A stretch of 64,000 bases of DNA from Lucinisca nassula (GCA_963580285.1 OY757013.1:138076521-138140520); one strand, 5' to 3'. Shown: positions 1 to 11,192, counted from the first letter of the stretch. Program-made: numbers and translations. The notes: generated by a model from the letters alone, not told the origin.

Positions 1-30
1 TGTGAGGAAGGTCTTAATCTGTTGAAAATT

Positions 31-263
31 CACCACAACCTCATTATAACACAGTTCATTATAACACAGTTTGGATATAACACTGTTTCCAGATGGATCC
101 CAAAACTGTGTAGATTATATAGAAAAATGACCATACATGGTCATTTTTCTATATAATCTGCACATTTTTGTTTGCACATTTTTGTTTGGATATTACACTG
201 TCTTTTAACTAACAGAGATTCTCCTTTGGACCCCATTAATAGTGTTATAAAGAGGTTGTGGTG
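31..263. mobile_element. MITE-7 (CACCACAACCTC ends), complete
   Basis: Terminal inverted repeats CACCACAACCTCATTATAAC (left) and GTTATAAAGAGGTTGTGGTG (right) bound 233 bp. The centre is a near-perfect hairpin, ATTATATAGAAAAATGACCA against TGGTCATTTTTCTATATAAT. There is no coding capacity. Related split copies lie at 46719-48255 and near 61089-61740, and a right-hand fragment at about 28222-28325. Confidence 0.72.
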
Positions 264-363
264 TAGGTGCAACCATCGAAATAGGCTTCCCTTGGAGAGC
301 AGTCAATCATAGCTCGCTGCGACTGCAGATTAAGGACCAATCATGAGGATAATTTTGGACTTA

Positions 364-576
364 TTAACCTTTAGCCTGCTGTAGGCGAAAATCCCTATCT
401 TTACAAACAGTGTAGATCCAGATCAGATGGCTTCTGAAGAAGCCATCTGATCAGGATCTACACTGTTTGACATTCAGTTTATGAATATGTAGAAATAAAC
501 TGCATCAAGTAATCTGATTGGTTCAATATCAGAAATGGGTGTGTCTTAATTGAATATTCAGCAGGTTAAAGGTTAA
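364..576. mobile_element. MITE-1 (CCTGCTG ends, TTAA target), complete
   Basis: Bounded by TTAA on both sides, with ends TTAACCTTTAGCCTGCTG and CAGCAGGTTAAAGGTTAA. The middle is the shared core hairpin ACAGTGTAGATCCAGATCAG with its inverted partner ending CTACACTGTTT. The outer arm carries the sub-motifs 'aagtaatctgattggtt' and 'atgggtgtg'. It is non-coding. The TTAA flanks suggest a piggyBac-type transposase in trans (inference). Confidence 0.78.
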
Positions 577-839
577 GTCATAAGAAGACTACTTGTTAGA
601 ATCTCCACAATGAGGCAATTCTAACAAGTACTGAAAAACAGAGGTTTCTGGAAAACAAGGAAAATTATCCTTCAGCCAAATTCAAGTATTCTAGATACTC
701 CAGTTACTTCTGACTTACCAACAACAACCACAGATTTTCCCTGAAAAATGTTATTCCTAGAGCTGCAAAAGGTGGTATATAATCTTCATAATGGGGTCAG
801 GTCTATGGTAATTTAAAGATGTCACACTTTTAAGAGTAT
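577..839. other. Unassigned intergenic or intronic stretch
   Basis: Sequence between two MITEs. The only structure seen is a short inverted repeat around 588-630 (CTACTTGTTAGAAT against ATTCTAACAAGTA), reminiscent of the MITE-5 core. No ORF or RNA gene is seen. Confidence 0.4.
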
Positions 840-1073
840 TTAACCCTCAAGACACCGAGAAAAACTTGTAACATCTGAAAATGTCGTCTGCTTGATGTCG
901 TCTACTGAAGTATTTGCAAATTTTTGCTTACAGGACAGTGTGGACCCAGATCAGACTTCTCCTAGAGGAGCAGTCTGATCTGGGTCCACACTGTTGGAAA
1001 AAAATGACTTTTAAAGTAAACAGCAGATGACAAAGCAGACGACAATTGTGGTGATTGGCATTTTATGTGTTAA
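840..1073. mobile_element. MITE-4 (CAAGACAC ends, TTAA target), complete
   Basis: TTAA at 840-843 and 1070-1073. The left arm begins TTAACCCTCAAGACACCGAG. The core is a long hairpin, CAGTGTGGACCCAGATCAGA against TCTGATCTGGGTCCACACTG. The right arm contains GCAGACGACAATTGTGGTG. Another copy is at 27868-28141, and an interrupted one at 40248-41247. Confidence 0.75.
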
Positions 1074-1180
1074 GAAATTCATTTAGCTGATCTTCATCAT
1101 CAGCAGTGTATTGTGTTTCTGTCATTCATTCAAATTAGATATATTTTTAGATTTAGTGCGCTTTTGTTGCTGTTTCCCAC

Positions 1181-1368
1181 CTAACCCGTATATGACAAAT
1201 AGAATCTTCCATTTAAGAGGTTTGGACAAGTCCATTAGCAATTTAAGGGGTGTCAGGTTTCTTTCATTTGCTGACTCAGCTTGACAAAGATTTCTGTAAT
1301 TTAAGCAAACTGTGTAGACCCTGATCGGATGCTGCGAATGCGGCATCTGATCTGGGGCTACAATGTTT
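1181..1368. mobile_element. MITE-2-like element, left part (split by the LINE)
   Basis: The left arm starts CTAACCCGTATATG, contains 'agaatcttcc' and 'ggggtgtcagg' as in other MITE-2 copies, and reaches the core hairpin ending TGGGGCTACAATGTTT. The right remnant lies at 4281-4322 and ends CATATACGGTTTAA, the inverse of the left end. The LINE at 1369-4264 separates the two halves. Confidence 0.7.
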
Positions 1369-1507
1369 TTTTTTTTTTTTTTTAACCTGTTTGCTTTATT
1401 ATCATTAAACTGTTACAACATGTGATATACCTGTTTAATCTCTTTCTTTCTTCTTGCGTCCATCTTTACATTATTTTCTGCCATTATCATATTTCTCAAA
1501 CGTCTCT

Positions 1508-1719
1508 TACCGTAAAAATCCAGACACCTCATGGACTTGCTCCAAATCTTCAAAAATGTTGACTGATTTGTTTTACTGACTGGTGAGGGGTGTAAGAGGT
1601 ACCGATGGGACAGCAAACAGTGCAGACCCAGCCGTTCTGCTCCTTTCAGGAGCAGTCTGACTTCGAGCTGCACTGCTCACATAATCCCATCCGCCCCAAT
1701 ACTAAGGATTATCACGGTA
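1508..1719. mobile_element. MITE-3 (TACCGT ends, TA target), nested in the LINE 3' UTR
   Basis: The left end reads TACCGTAAAAATCCAGACAC and the right end CCAATACTAAGGATTATCAC then GGTA. The centre has the shared core, GCAAACAGTGCAGACCCAG and GGAGCAGTCTGACTTCGAG. Other copies are at 21034, 27358, 60491 and 62528. Confidence 0.6.
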
Positions 1720-2273
1720 AGCCAACTCATTTCATTTCGTCATAAACTCTAAAAAACTTAAAATACATCAGTTATTCTTATCTTTACCATAGTATAACCA
1801 CATAACCTACAATTTATATTCTGCCACATTCCAGGAGTCATAAATGATTTTTAACACATACAGCAACTCTATTGTGACATAAGCCATGACAAAACAGGTT
1901 TTGTTTTTTAAGTATGTTTTGCCTTGCATGACCCTCTCCTTACTTTAATGCTTATGAATGTTTTCTTCTTTTTTTTTTTCCCCACAAAACTGTGTCTGTT
2001 TTATTATTATATTTTTAATTATTTAGTTTTAATTATTTAGTTTTGATTATTTAATATTTATTTATTTTTATCCACTGCTACTAAATAGTAAAACACTACA
2101 TAAATTCATTTTATGAAATCATATTTTTCATTTTCTACACAAACTTTTTTTTTATTTATTTATTTATCTTAATCCTCTGTTTCTTGGAATACCTGGTATA
2201 ATGTTGACCATTTTTGCATAAACTTGTCAAATTTACTATTTATGATGCTTGTGTATCTGTCATTTTGGAATTT

Positions 2274-4264
2274 TCATTTTAGGTAAATTTTAAAATTATT
2301 AAAGTTCAAATTATTACTAAAAAATTTTGTTTTGTATATGAAATATTTTGCTAACACAAGTATATAATTCAGCAAATTGTTTTCTTGTAAAGCTTGTCTA
2401 GAAAATATTACATTTTTCAGATTTAGTTGAAGTGTAAGGTTTGTTTGTGTTTGTAACCATGTTTTTAGGGATGACCAGAAGTTTTTAACCTTATTGCAAT
2501 GTATGAATAGATGAGCTATTGTTTCAGATTCCTGTTCACAAAAAGAGCACCTGTCATTATTTATTTTGTTTATTTTATATAAGAATGATTTCGTGACTAG
2601 TATATAGTTATTAATTTTATATTGGAATTCTTGTAATTTCACCTCTTTCAAGTCCTTAAGTAAACTATTATAACTGTTCCACTCGTCCTGTTTTATGTTA
2701 CCTACTATATTTGACCATTTATTTGAAGGCAAAGTTGCTTCTTTATTTCCCGTTATTATATCGTAGAAGACTCTACTCCCTTTTTTATTTTTGGTAAGAT
2801 ATTTTATGTAATAGTTTCTTGATACATTTGTTTTAATGTTTTGACACAAAAGGCTATTATCATTTATCTTATTTTTCCATTCCCTTGGGATTTTTCTCAA
2901 AAGAGACAAATAATCTAAGAAAGTACCATTAACATTATATACATTTTTAAAATCATCAAAATTATATAGCTGTCCTGTTCCATCAATTAAATCTATTATT
3001 TGTCTTACTCCTTTATCGTATCATTCTTTTATAAAAAATCTGTTACCGTGATTTAGCATAGAATTGAACCAGATGGGAGAATCTAGTATATCTTCTAAAC
3101 TTTCAATTTTTACATGTTTGCAGAAGGCAGACCAACTTTTTACAAGATCTTTCCAGAATGGGTTTTGTATTTCACCTACTTTGGAGTTTGCAAAGCCATC
3201 TCCCATACTGTAGATTAAACTAATATTAAAATTTGACAATTTATTCCAGGTGCTTTGTTCTTGTAAGATATGTCTTCTCAGCCAAGTTATTTTTAATGCA
3301 TGAATGAAATTTTCTACATGCAACATTTTCAAGCCACCATCTGCCATGTTTTTAATAATATTTTTTCTTTTGATCCTGTCTGGTCCAGAGTTCCAAAGGA
3401 ACTTATAAAATAATTTATTAAGATTTTGTATTAGCTCACTTGGAGGATGCGGCAAAGCTATGAATAAATGAACAAACTTTGAAATAGCTAGTGATTTTAT
3501 TATTGTTATCTTACCTTGCAGAGTGAGTCTTCTTTTTGACCATGCCTCTATGAGTTTACTTAATTTTTCAAGAATATCAGGTGCATTCAATTCCCATATG
3601 TTAAAAACTTCTGGTGTGAAAGTAACCCCTAAAATCTTAATAGCGTTCTGGTCCCAATCCAATTTATATTCTTGACAAAGTTTCAGGTTTGATTTGTTCA
3701 TACTTCCTATCCATATTGCCTTTGTTTTGTCCATGTTAATTTTTAACCCTGACATGTGGTAAAAAGTGTTAAGTGTCTCCAAAGATTTCCTTAATGAATG
3801 TTCTGTTCCATCTAAAAATAACTGTGTATCATCAGCATACTGACTCAGCTTAAATTGATTTCTATTAATTACAATGCCCCCTATTGTGTTGTTTTTTCTG
3901 ATCATGTGCCCAAGAACCTCTGCACACAAAATAAAAATATATGGAGAAATAGGGTCCCCCTGTCTGCAGCCCCTTTGTAGGCAGAAATACTCAGTCATAT
4001 GCCCATTTTGTAAAATACATGATTCAGCTCCAGACTGAAAAAGTGAAATCCATTTTTTAAAGGATGGACCGAAGTTGAAAAATTCCAAGGTTTTTTGAAT
4101 GAATTTCCATGACACCGAGTCAAATGCCTGCTGGAAGTCTATTGATAAAAGTAATCCGGGTATTTCTTGTTGTTTAGTTTCAAAGAGAATATCGTATATC
4201 AGACGGATATTTTCCCCTATAAATCTTCCGCCTATGAACCCTTTTTGGTCTTCGTGTATGATTA
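2274..4264 (-). pseudogene. LINE reverse transcriptase (ORF2 C-terminal part) with one in-frame stop
   Basis: Reading leftward, the frame stays open from 4355 to 2274 except for one TGA at 3021-3023, after the residues FFIKE and before YDKGV. Related LINEs often have Trp at this point, so a single TGG-to-TGA change is likely. Motifs: HEDQKGFIGGR near residue 34; FD in SIDFQQAFDSVSW; QRGCRQGDPISPYIF (motif B) near 127; YADD at 173-176, the catalytic aspartates of the polymerase. A C-terminal Cys-x2-Cys-x8-His-x4-Cys cluster (CSFC...HLFIHC) lies in the part after the stop. Residues 1-30 of the open frame (4355-4266) are not LINE: they are antisense host MITE plus the duplicated target. No endonuclease domain remains, so the copy is dead. 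Confidence 0.88.
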
Positions 4265-4280
4265 TGGGGCTACAATGTTT

Positions 4281-4322
4281 ACTGATGTCCATTTTACGGG
4301 CTCCAAGGCATATACGGTTTAA
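4281..4322. mobile_element. MITE-2-like element, right remnant
   Basis: Continuation of the MITE begun at 1181. It ends CATATACGGTTTAA, the inverse of the CTAACCCGTATATG left end. It directly follows the second copy of the LINE target-site duplication. Confidence 0.6.
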
Positions 4323-4680
4323 ATTGACTAATATAATAGGCATGTTACCATTCAAGGTCTGGAGATTTTAAATAGTATACAAAATATTTATGTAAATCCA
4401 AAACTCAGATTTCTTTTCCTTTTTGCGGTGAAAGAAGATGCTAATGGACTGCGGCTCACCGAATTGCGGTGAATTGATAATGTCCAACAGAATTTTCCAT
4501 CATTTTTGAAAACGAAAAAAAACTAAAAAAATATTCTCAAGCACCATTATTTTGAGAACCCACTCATTAAAGTGATAAAATGTTGCTATGAGCAAAACTA
4601 ATAAAAAATAAGGTATTACCCTAGTAAACCTCAGTTTTCTTTCTACAATTGTAACCAGAATATTCAATACTACCTTTTTA
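4323..4680. other. AT-rich stretch without recognised feature
   Basis: No ORF, RNA gene or repeat family was recognised between the MITE remnant and the first HLE. Confidence 0.4.
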
Positions 4681-4681
4681 T

Positions 4682-5601
4682 TAGCTCGTCTGTTTTTTGA
4701 AAAAAAACTTTCGAGCTATTGTCATCACTCCGGCGTCTGCGTAGTCGTCGTCCTGCGTCGTCCTGCGTCGTCGTTCCAAAAAAACTTAACCTTGGCTATA
4801 ACTTAAAAAGTATTAGACCTAGCCTCATGAAACTTCATACACACACTCATCATCACAAGAGCTACATTTTGACCAAGGACCATAACAACATTGTTGATTT
4901 TGGCTGAATTATCTCCCCTTTTCCAATTTTTTTCTGAAACACATTTTTTGCTCTCATTTTAATACTATTCACAACAGAGCCTCCAAACTTCACATGAATG
5001 TTCCTTGGGACAAGACCTTTTCAGTGATACCACACTTTTTGATCTGTGACCTTGACCTTTGAACTTTGACCTATTTTTCGAAAATTTAACCGAAAACCTT
5101 AACCTTGACCATATTTCCAAAAGTATTTGGCCTACCTTCATGAAACTTCATACACATACTCACCTTCACAAGAGCTACATTCCCTACAAGTTTTATAACT
5201 CCATCTTGCAATTTGATTGAATTATCTCCCCTTTTCTCTCCTTTTTATTTTAAATTGTTTTTGTCTCTTATTTCAATACTATTCACAACAGAGCCTTCCA
5301 ACTTCACATGAATGTTCCTTGGGACAAGACCTTTTCAGTCATACCACGCTTTTTGACCTGTGACCTTGACCTTTGAACTTTGACCTATTTTTCGAAAAAT
5401 TAACCAAAAAACTTAACCTTGACCATATTTCCAAAAGTATTTGGCCTACCTTCATGAAACTTCATACACATACTCACCATCACAAGAGCTACATTCCCTA
5501 CAAGTTTTATAACTCCATCTTGAAATTTGATTTGACTTAGAACTTTTGTTTTCTAAAAGAAACTGCAGACGAGCGTTGGCACCCGCTTGCGGTGCTCTTG
5601 T
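4682..5601 (+). mobile_element. HLE-1: hairpin-ended element with about 314-bp repeats
   Basis: The head has an imperfect stem around AGCTCGTCTG...CTTTCGAGCT, followed by short repeats of the type CGTCGTCCTG. About 2.6 units of roughly 314 bp follow, each with CTTAACCTTGACCATATTT, 'gaaacttcatacacatactc' and 'gaccttgacctttgaactttg'. The 3' end has a hairpin GCACCCGCTTGCGGTGC directly followed by TCTTGTTTT. This architecture recurs throughout the window. It is non-coding. Confidence 0.65.
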
Positions 5602-5888
5602 TTTGCAATAGTATAGAATCTGATCAGATGACCATTGACACACTTTTGATCAGCCTTCTTGTGTAGGATGTGATCAGTCATTCACTGTTAAACATATCTT
5701 ACTTTTCTTATACTTCAAAGCTGACACTTTGTAACAATTGTTTCAAGATGTACCTGTTGATAATATTATTTTATTATGCCCCAGCCATTTGAAGAATGGT
5801 GGAAAGGGCATAATTTATAGTGTTGCCCTTGTCCATCCGTCTGTCCGTCCGTGCGTCCGAAACTTAAACATGGTCAATAACTTCCTCA

Positions 5889-6088
5889 TCACAAAAACAT
5901 GCCTATATAATTTTGACCTCCTTGAACCCCACTTTTATATAGTAAAATTGGGGTTAACAGGGGTAAATCTTATTTTCTTTATGTAAAACTGAGCAGAAAT
6001 AAGAACAATATCACAATTTTTCATCTTAAAAGTTATGTTTTTAGGCAGTAAAGTTTACAATGTAATTGTATAGGCATGTTTTCATTAT
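5889..6088. mobile_element. MITE-5 copy with collapsed core
   Basis: The left arm is 'acaaaaacatgcctatataa' with the 'accccacttttatatagtaa' block. The right arm is 'gagcagaaataagaacaata' ending 'ttgtataggcatgttttc'. The central hairpin present in other copies (GTGGGTACTCGTTAGAACCG and its inverse) is missing, so the arms nearly meet. It is inserted in HLE-2. Confidence 0.65.
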
Positions 6089-6093
6089 GTTAT

Positions 6094-9000
6094 TATGTCT
6101 CCCCCGAAATTTTTTTTTTTTTTATGTCTCCCCCGAAATTTTTTTTTTCGGAGAGACATATTGTTTTTCCCCCGAGCGTCTGTCTGTCTGTCCGTCCGTC
6201 TGTCACACATTCGTGTCCGCTCTGTAACTTGAAAACCGTTAGAGCTATCTTCACGAAACTTCGTATAAATATTAATCAGCATTAGACAACGTGCAGTGTG
6301 CAAGAACCATAACTCTCGCATTTATACTTTTTGAATAATCTCCCTTGGAAGTTTGTTAGTATGTATATATGTATGGGCAAATCGTGTCCGGTCAATAACT
6401 TTCTTATTTTTTGATGGATTTTAAAATTACTCGGCAGAAATATTAACAACCATAAGACGATGTGTGGTGCGCATTAGGCAGGTCGGTACCTCAAAGGTCA
6501 AGGTCATACTTAGAGGTCAAAGGTCAAAAAAGGGGTCTTTTTTTCGTATTTGGTCAATAACTTTCTTATTTTGAGATGGATTTTAAAATTACTTGGCATA
6601 ATTATTAACAACCATAAGACGATGTGTGGTGCACATGAGGCAGGTCGGTTCCTCAAAGGTCAAGGTCATACTTAGAGGTCAAAGGTCAAAAAAGGGGCCT
6701 TTTTTTCGTATTTGGGCGATAACTTTCTAATTTTGAGATGGATTTTAAAATTACTTGGCATAATTATTCACAATCATGAGACGATGTGTGGTGCACATGA
6801 GGCAGGTCGGTACCTCAAAGGTCAAGGTCATACTTAGAGGTCAAAGGTCAAAAAGTGGCCTTTTTTTTTGTATTTGGTCAATAACTTTTTTATTTTGAGA
6901 TGGATTTTGAAATCACTTGGCAGAAATGTGAACCAATATAAGGCGATGTGTTGCGCGTATGACCCAGGTTGGTACCTCAAAGGTCAAGGTTATACTTAGA
7001 GGTCAAAAGTAAAAAAGGGGCCTTTTTTCGGGTTTTGTCAATAACTTGCCTATTTTTAAATAGAATTTGAAGTTACTTGGCAAACATGTTAACTATCATG
7101 GGACGATGTGTTGCATGCATGATTCAGTTTGGTACCTAAAATGTCAAGGTCATACATAGAGAAAGTAAAAGGTAAAAAAGGGGCCTTTTTTCATGTTTGG
7201 TCAATAACTTTCTTATTTTTAGATGGATTTTAAAATTGCTAGGCAGAAATGTTTACCACCATGAGATGATGTGTTGCACGCATGACCAGTTTAATACCTG
7301 AAAGGTCAAGGTCATACATAGAGGTTAAATGTAAAAAAAGGGCCTTTTTTGTGTTCTGTCAATAACTTTCTTATTATGCCCCCAACTTTAAAAAGTTGAA
7401 GTGGCATATTGGTTCTGGTTCGTTCATCCGTCCATTACGCTTTTGATGCATAGCATAACTAAAGAACCGTGTATGCTAGGGTTTTGAAATTTCATATATG
7501 GATTCCTCATGGAAAATTAGCTGACGAGTATTTTTTTCTCGTCCGGATTATGCCCCCTTCAAGAGTTATTGCCCTTTGAAATTTATTTTTAATAAAATTT
7601 TGTCAGCAAGATATCTCAAAAACTATTGGAGCTAGAGCCTTAAAAGTTGGTGAATATATTGATGGTGATGAGTAGATGAACTGATTAACTTTTGACAAAA
7701 TTCGGGTACTTTGTGAGTTATGACCCTTTGTCATTTTGGTAATTTGTGCCCATTGTAATGTATGCTAAAAGTGATGCGTAGCATAACTTTAGAACCCTGT
7801 ATGCTAGGGTTTTGAAATTTCATATATGGATTCCTCATGGAAAATTAGCCGACGTTTTTTTTTTTTTCTCGTCCGGAATATGCCCCTTTCAAGAGTTATT
7901 GCCCTTTGAAATTTTTTAATAAAATCTTGTCAGCAAGATATCTCAAAAACTATTGGAGCTAGAGCCTTGAAAATTGGTGAATAGATTGTTGGTGATGAGT
8001 AGATGAACTGATTAACTTATGAAAAATTCCGAAAAATACTTTGTGAGTTATGGCCCTTTGTCATTTTGGTAAATTGTGCCCATTGTAATGTATGCTAAAA
8101 GTGATGCATAGCATAACATTAGAACCGTGTATGCTATAGTTTTGAAATTTCATATATGCATTTCTGATGGAAAATAAGTTGACGTGTATTTTTTTTCTCG
8201 TCAGGATTATGCCCCTTTCAAGGGTTATTGCCCTTTGAATTGTTTTTAATAAAATCTTGTCAGCAAGATATCTCAAAAGGTATTGGAGCTAGAGGCTTGA
8301 AAGTTGGTGAATATATTGGTGGTGATGAGTAGATGAACTGATAAACTTTTGACAAAATTCCAAAAAATACTTTGTGAGTTGTGGCCCTTTGTCATTTTGG
8401 TAATTTGTGCCCAGTGTAATGTATGCTAAAAGTGATGCTTAGCATAACTTTAGAACCGTGTATGCTAGGGTTTTGAAATTTCATATATGGGTTCCTCATG
8501 AAAAATTAGCTGACGTGTATTTTTTTCTCGTCTTGATTATGCCCCTTTCAAGAGTTATTGCCCTTTGAAATTTTTTTAATAAAATCTTGTCAGCAAAATA
8601 TCTCAAACACTATTGGAGCTAGAGCCTTGAAAGTTGTTGAGTATATTGGTGGTGATGAGTATATGAACTGATTAACTTTTGACAAAATTCCGAAAAATAC
8701 TTTGCGAGTTATGGCCCTTTGTCATTTTGGTAATTTGTGCCCATTGTCATGAATGCTAAAAGTGATGCATAGCATAACTTTAGAACTGTGTATGCTATGG
8801 TTTTGAAATTTCATATATGCATTCCAAATGGAAAATAAGCTGACGCGTATTTTTTTTCTCATCCGGATTATGCCCCTTTCAAGAGTTATTGCCCTTTGAA
8901 TTTTTTTAAATAAAATCTTGTCAGCAAGATATCTCAAAAAACTATTGGAGCTAGAGGTTTGAAAGTTGGACCATGAGTCATGTGCAAGACCAAGGTCCAT

Positions 9001-9366
9001 ACCTCCAATGTCAAGGTCATAACTAGAGGTCAAAGGTAAAAAAAGGACAGTCAATAACTTCCTTATTCTTTGATGGATTATGAAATTACTTGGCAGAAAT
9101 GTTAACCATCATGAGACGATGTGTTGTACCGCAAAGGTCAAGGCCATACTTAGAGGTCAAAGGTAAAAAAGTGCTTTTTTTGTTTACGGCCAATAACTGT
9201 TTTATTTTTCTATGAACATTTTTAAAGTTACTATGCAGAAATGTGCATCTTCATTAGATGATGTGTTGCACACAAGACCCAGCTCAATACCTCCAATGTC
9301 AAGGTTATACTTAGCAGTCAAAAACGGGGGAGACATCTGTGTTTTTGTAGAAAAACAAATTCTAGT
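6094..9366 (+). mobile_element. HLE-3: TATGTCTCCCCCG-headed element with about 165-bp array
   Basis: The head TATGTCTCCCCCGAAA...TTCGGAGAGACATA is preceded by a partial duplicate of itself at 6094. A TCTG/TCCG stretch follows. The body is an array of about 165-bp units (about 6380-7370 and 8970-9300), each with 'gatggattttaaaattactt', 'agacgatgtgt' and 'aggtcaaggtcatacttaga'. It ends GGGGGAGACATCTGTG, then a weak stem and TTCTAGTT. HLE-4 interrupts the array. Confidence 0.65.
7374..8970 (+). mobile_element. HLE-4: 330-bp-unit array nested inside HLE-3
   Basis: The head TTATGCCCCCAACTTT...AAGTTGAAGTGGCATA is followed by nearly five units of about 330 bp. Each contains 'gcccctttcaagagttattg', 'atcttgtcagcaagatatct' and 'tatgctagggttttgaaatt'. 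No 3' hairpin is seen; the array breaks off at about 8970 back into the HLE-3 unit, so the 3' end is lost. Short open frames here follow the repeat and are not genes. Confidence 0.65.
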
Positions 9367-9745
9367 TTCTTGATGGATTTTAAAATTACTTGGCAGAAAT
9401 GTTAACCATCATGAGACGACGTGTCACATGCAAAACCCAGGTCCGTACCTGCAAGGTCAAGGTCATACTTAGTGCTCAAAGGTAAAAAAAAAAAGAGTCC
9501 GGAACTTAAACGCAGTCAATAACTTTCTTATTTCTGGATGGATTTTGAAATTAATTTGAAGAAATGTTACCCATCATAAGACGATGTGCCACCTACAAAC
9601 CCAGATCCGTACCTCCAAGGTCACGGTCATACTTAGAGGTCAAAGGTAAAAAATATGGTCCGAAACTTAAACTCTCTATGGATGAAAACGAACATAGACA
9701 TATTTTCAGGCTGGGGCATCTGTGTCCTGTGGACGCATTTCTAGT

Positions 9746-10497
9746 TCTTAAAAGAAATTAGACTTTTTCATAAGATTTAATTTTGTTTCAGATTTTTATA
9801 CATTAGTATTCTGACTTTTAACTTTTAATATCCTCATAATTCTACATAGTTTTTGATCATTAACCAATTGACGTTCATGACCCACAAAGAGGGTTGGCAC
9901 ATCTTTAAAAACGAAAACATCATCATCATCATCTGACACACTTTTTCTTGCTAGTTTACACACCATTTACGAAAAACTAATTGACAATTTAATTAAACAC
10001 AGTATATGACAATTTAATTAAACACAGTATATGTTATTTTTGGATGCAGATACATCAAATTCACAAACATTGAAAATGCAAAAGAATGCAATGACAATAT
10101 TGATTTCATTTTCTCTGAGAAATCTATACATTTAAGAAATCACACAACACGAATGATGTTTTTGAAGTTTAATCCTTGATTTACATGGGGGCAAGGCCCC
10201 GACTCGACAGTGTCCGGGGTCATGTTTGATTATCTAGAATATTTTCAGCGGTGTTGGTTACCGATATACCAGCATGATAAAATTTGATAAAATCTCAGAT
10301 TCTGATTTCTTTCAAGAGGGCTCCCGGAAAGAATCTTAGTAATGACGTAAAATAGACGAGATAGCAAATTGTTTCAACGGTGTTTACTGATTTACTTTGA
10401 TAATGGGGATTAGGGGACATTACCCTGAAAAGAAACGTGCAGATTGTCATGGGACCTTTCAAAACATCTTGGTCCAGTTCTTCAAAGCATCACATCA
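9746..10497. other. Stretch without recognised gene; one short direct repeat
   Basis: A 27-bp direct repeat containing 'gacaatttaattaaacacag' occurs twice between about 9981 and 10033. Nothing else was recognised. Confidence 0.4.
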
Positions 10498-10659
10498 TTA
10501 CCCTTCTCTTGCTGAATATTCAGATTAGCCACACCCATTTCTGACTTTGAACTAATCAGATTACTTGATGTAATTTATTCCTACAAATTCATAAATTGAA
10601 TCTCAAACAGTGTAGATCCTGATCAGATGGGGTTTTCGTGAATAGCATGATAAGAGTTA
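10498..10659. mobile_element. MITE-1 copy with half of the core deleted
   Basis: The left arm ('ttacccttctcttgctgaat', 'ccacacccatttctgac') and left core half (CAGTGTAGATCCTGATCAGA) are present. The right core half is absent: sequence jumps to 'ggttttcgtgaatagcatga' and ends near GAGTTA. Confidence 0.6.
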
Positions 10660-10660
10660 G

Positions 10661-11192
10661 CTTAACAAGCTCATTAGTGGTCATATTGTTAACTGTTCAA
10701 GCAAGTGCACTATCTTAAATTTTGATATTTTTGCTGAAAAAAATATGAGTATAGTTTTTGCACATTTTTTCAGCAAAAATATTAGTTTATTTGCCATATT
10801 AAATGATCAGTTTTAAGCATGATTCATTAACTTTTGACATTGTTACTTTTGAACAGTTGGTAGAGTGTCCGCTCCGGGGAACGGGAGGTCTCGGGTTCGA
10901 TCCCGGGCCGCGACATACCAAAGTCGTTAAAAATGGTACTAGCTGCTCCTCGTTTGGCACTCAGATTTACGGGGTAGAGCTAGGACTGGTCGATCCAGTG
11001 TCAGGATAATGTGACTGGGTGTGGTATCATGTAATGTGTCTGGGACATGATACTTCAGTGAGGCAGCACTATAAACGTGAGCATTGAGCTCCCTGTCGCA
11101 ACCAGACACCGTCGTGATATGACTGAAAAATTGTTGAAAGCGACGTTAAACCCGAATTCACACACACACTCACACACTTTTGAACAACTGGC
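10661..11192. mobile_element. MITE-6 (GGCCAGTTGTTCAAA ends) interrupted by SINE-C
   Basis: Contains 'aagctcattagtggtcatat', a core hairpin (TTTTTGCTGAAAAAAATATG against CATTTTTTCAGCAAAAATA) and an end CTTTTGAACAACTGGCCCC at 11178-11196. SINE-C lies inside it with an 11-bp target duplication. The complete reference copy is at 35045-35288. Confidence 0.65.
10856..11175 (+). mobile_element. SINE-C: tRNA-headed SINE with target-site duplication
   Basis: The head resembles a tRNA, with an A-box-like TTGGTAGAGTGTCC and a B box GGTTCGATCCC (10893-10903). The 3' region reads 'ccgtcgtgatatgactgaaa' and 'agcgacgttaaaccc', then a (CA)n/(CACT) tail. ACTTTTGAACA occurs at 10845-10855 and 11176-11186. tRNA-derived SINEs with GTTAAACCC-type tails are well known in molluscs (established). 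It would be transcribed by RNA polymerase III and moved by a partner LINE (inference). Confidence 0.8.

Larger units (their letters stand above)
1369..4264 (-). mobile_element. 5'-truncated L1/Tx1-like non-LTR retrotransposon
   Basis: Minus-strand LINE. Its poly-A tail is the T run at 1366-1383. The 16-bp sequence TGGGGCTACAATGTTT occurs at 1353-1368 and again at 4265-4280, a target-site duplication. Only the C-terminal reverse-transcriptase half, the zinc-knuckle region and an AT-rich 3' UTR remain; the 5' end is lost at the conserved IIHEDQKGF block. A MITE-3 copy (1508-1719) sits in the 3' UTR and presumably entered later. Clade assignment (L1/Tx1-like) rests on the protein motifs. Confidence 0.85.
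5774..9745 (+). mobile_element. HLE-2: outer element of a nested array complex
   Basis: The head TATTATGCCCCAGCC...AAGGGCATAA is followed by (TCCG/TCTG)n and 'gtcaataacttcc'. The body is then broken by a MITE-5 copy and by HLE-3. It resumes at about 9367 with the same 'gatggattttaaaattactt' units and ends at 9745 with the hairpin GTGTCCTGTGGACGC and TTTCTAGT. The fit of body, head type (TATGCCCC) and tail (GGGGCATC before the tail hairpin) supports one interrupted element. Confidence 0.6.

Noticed and set aside
4099..4371. 90-codon plus-strand frame
   Set aside because: Antisense shadow of the LINE reverse transcriptase and MITE.
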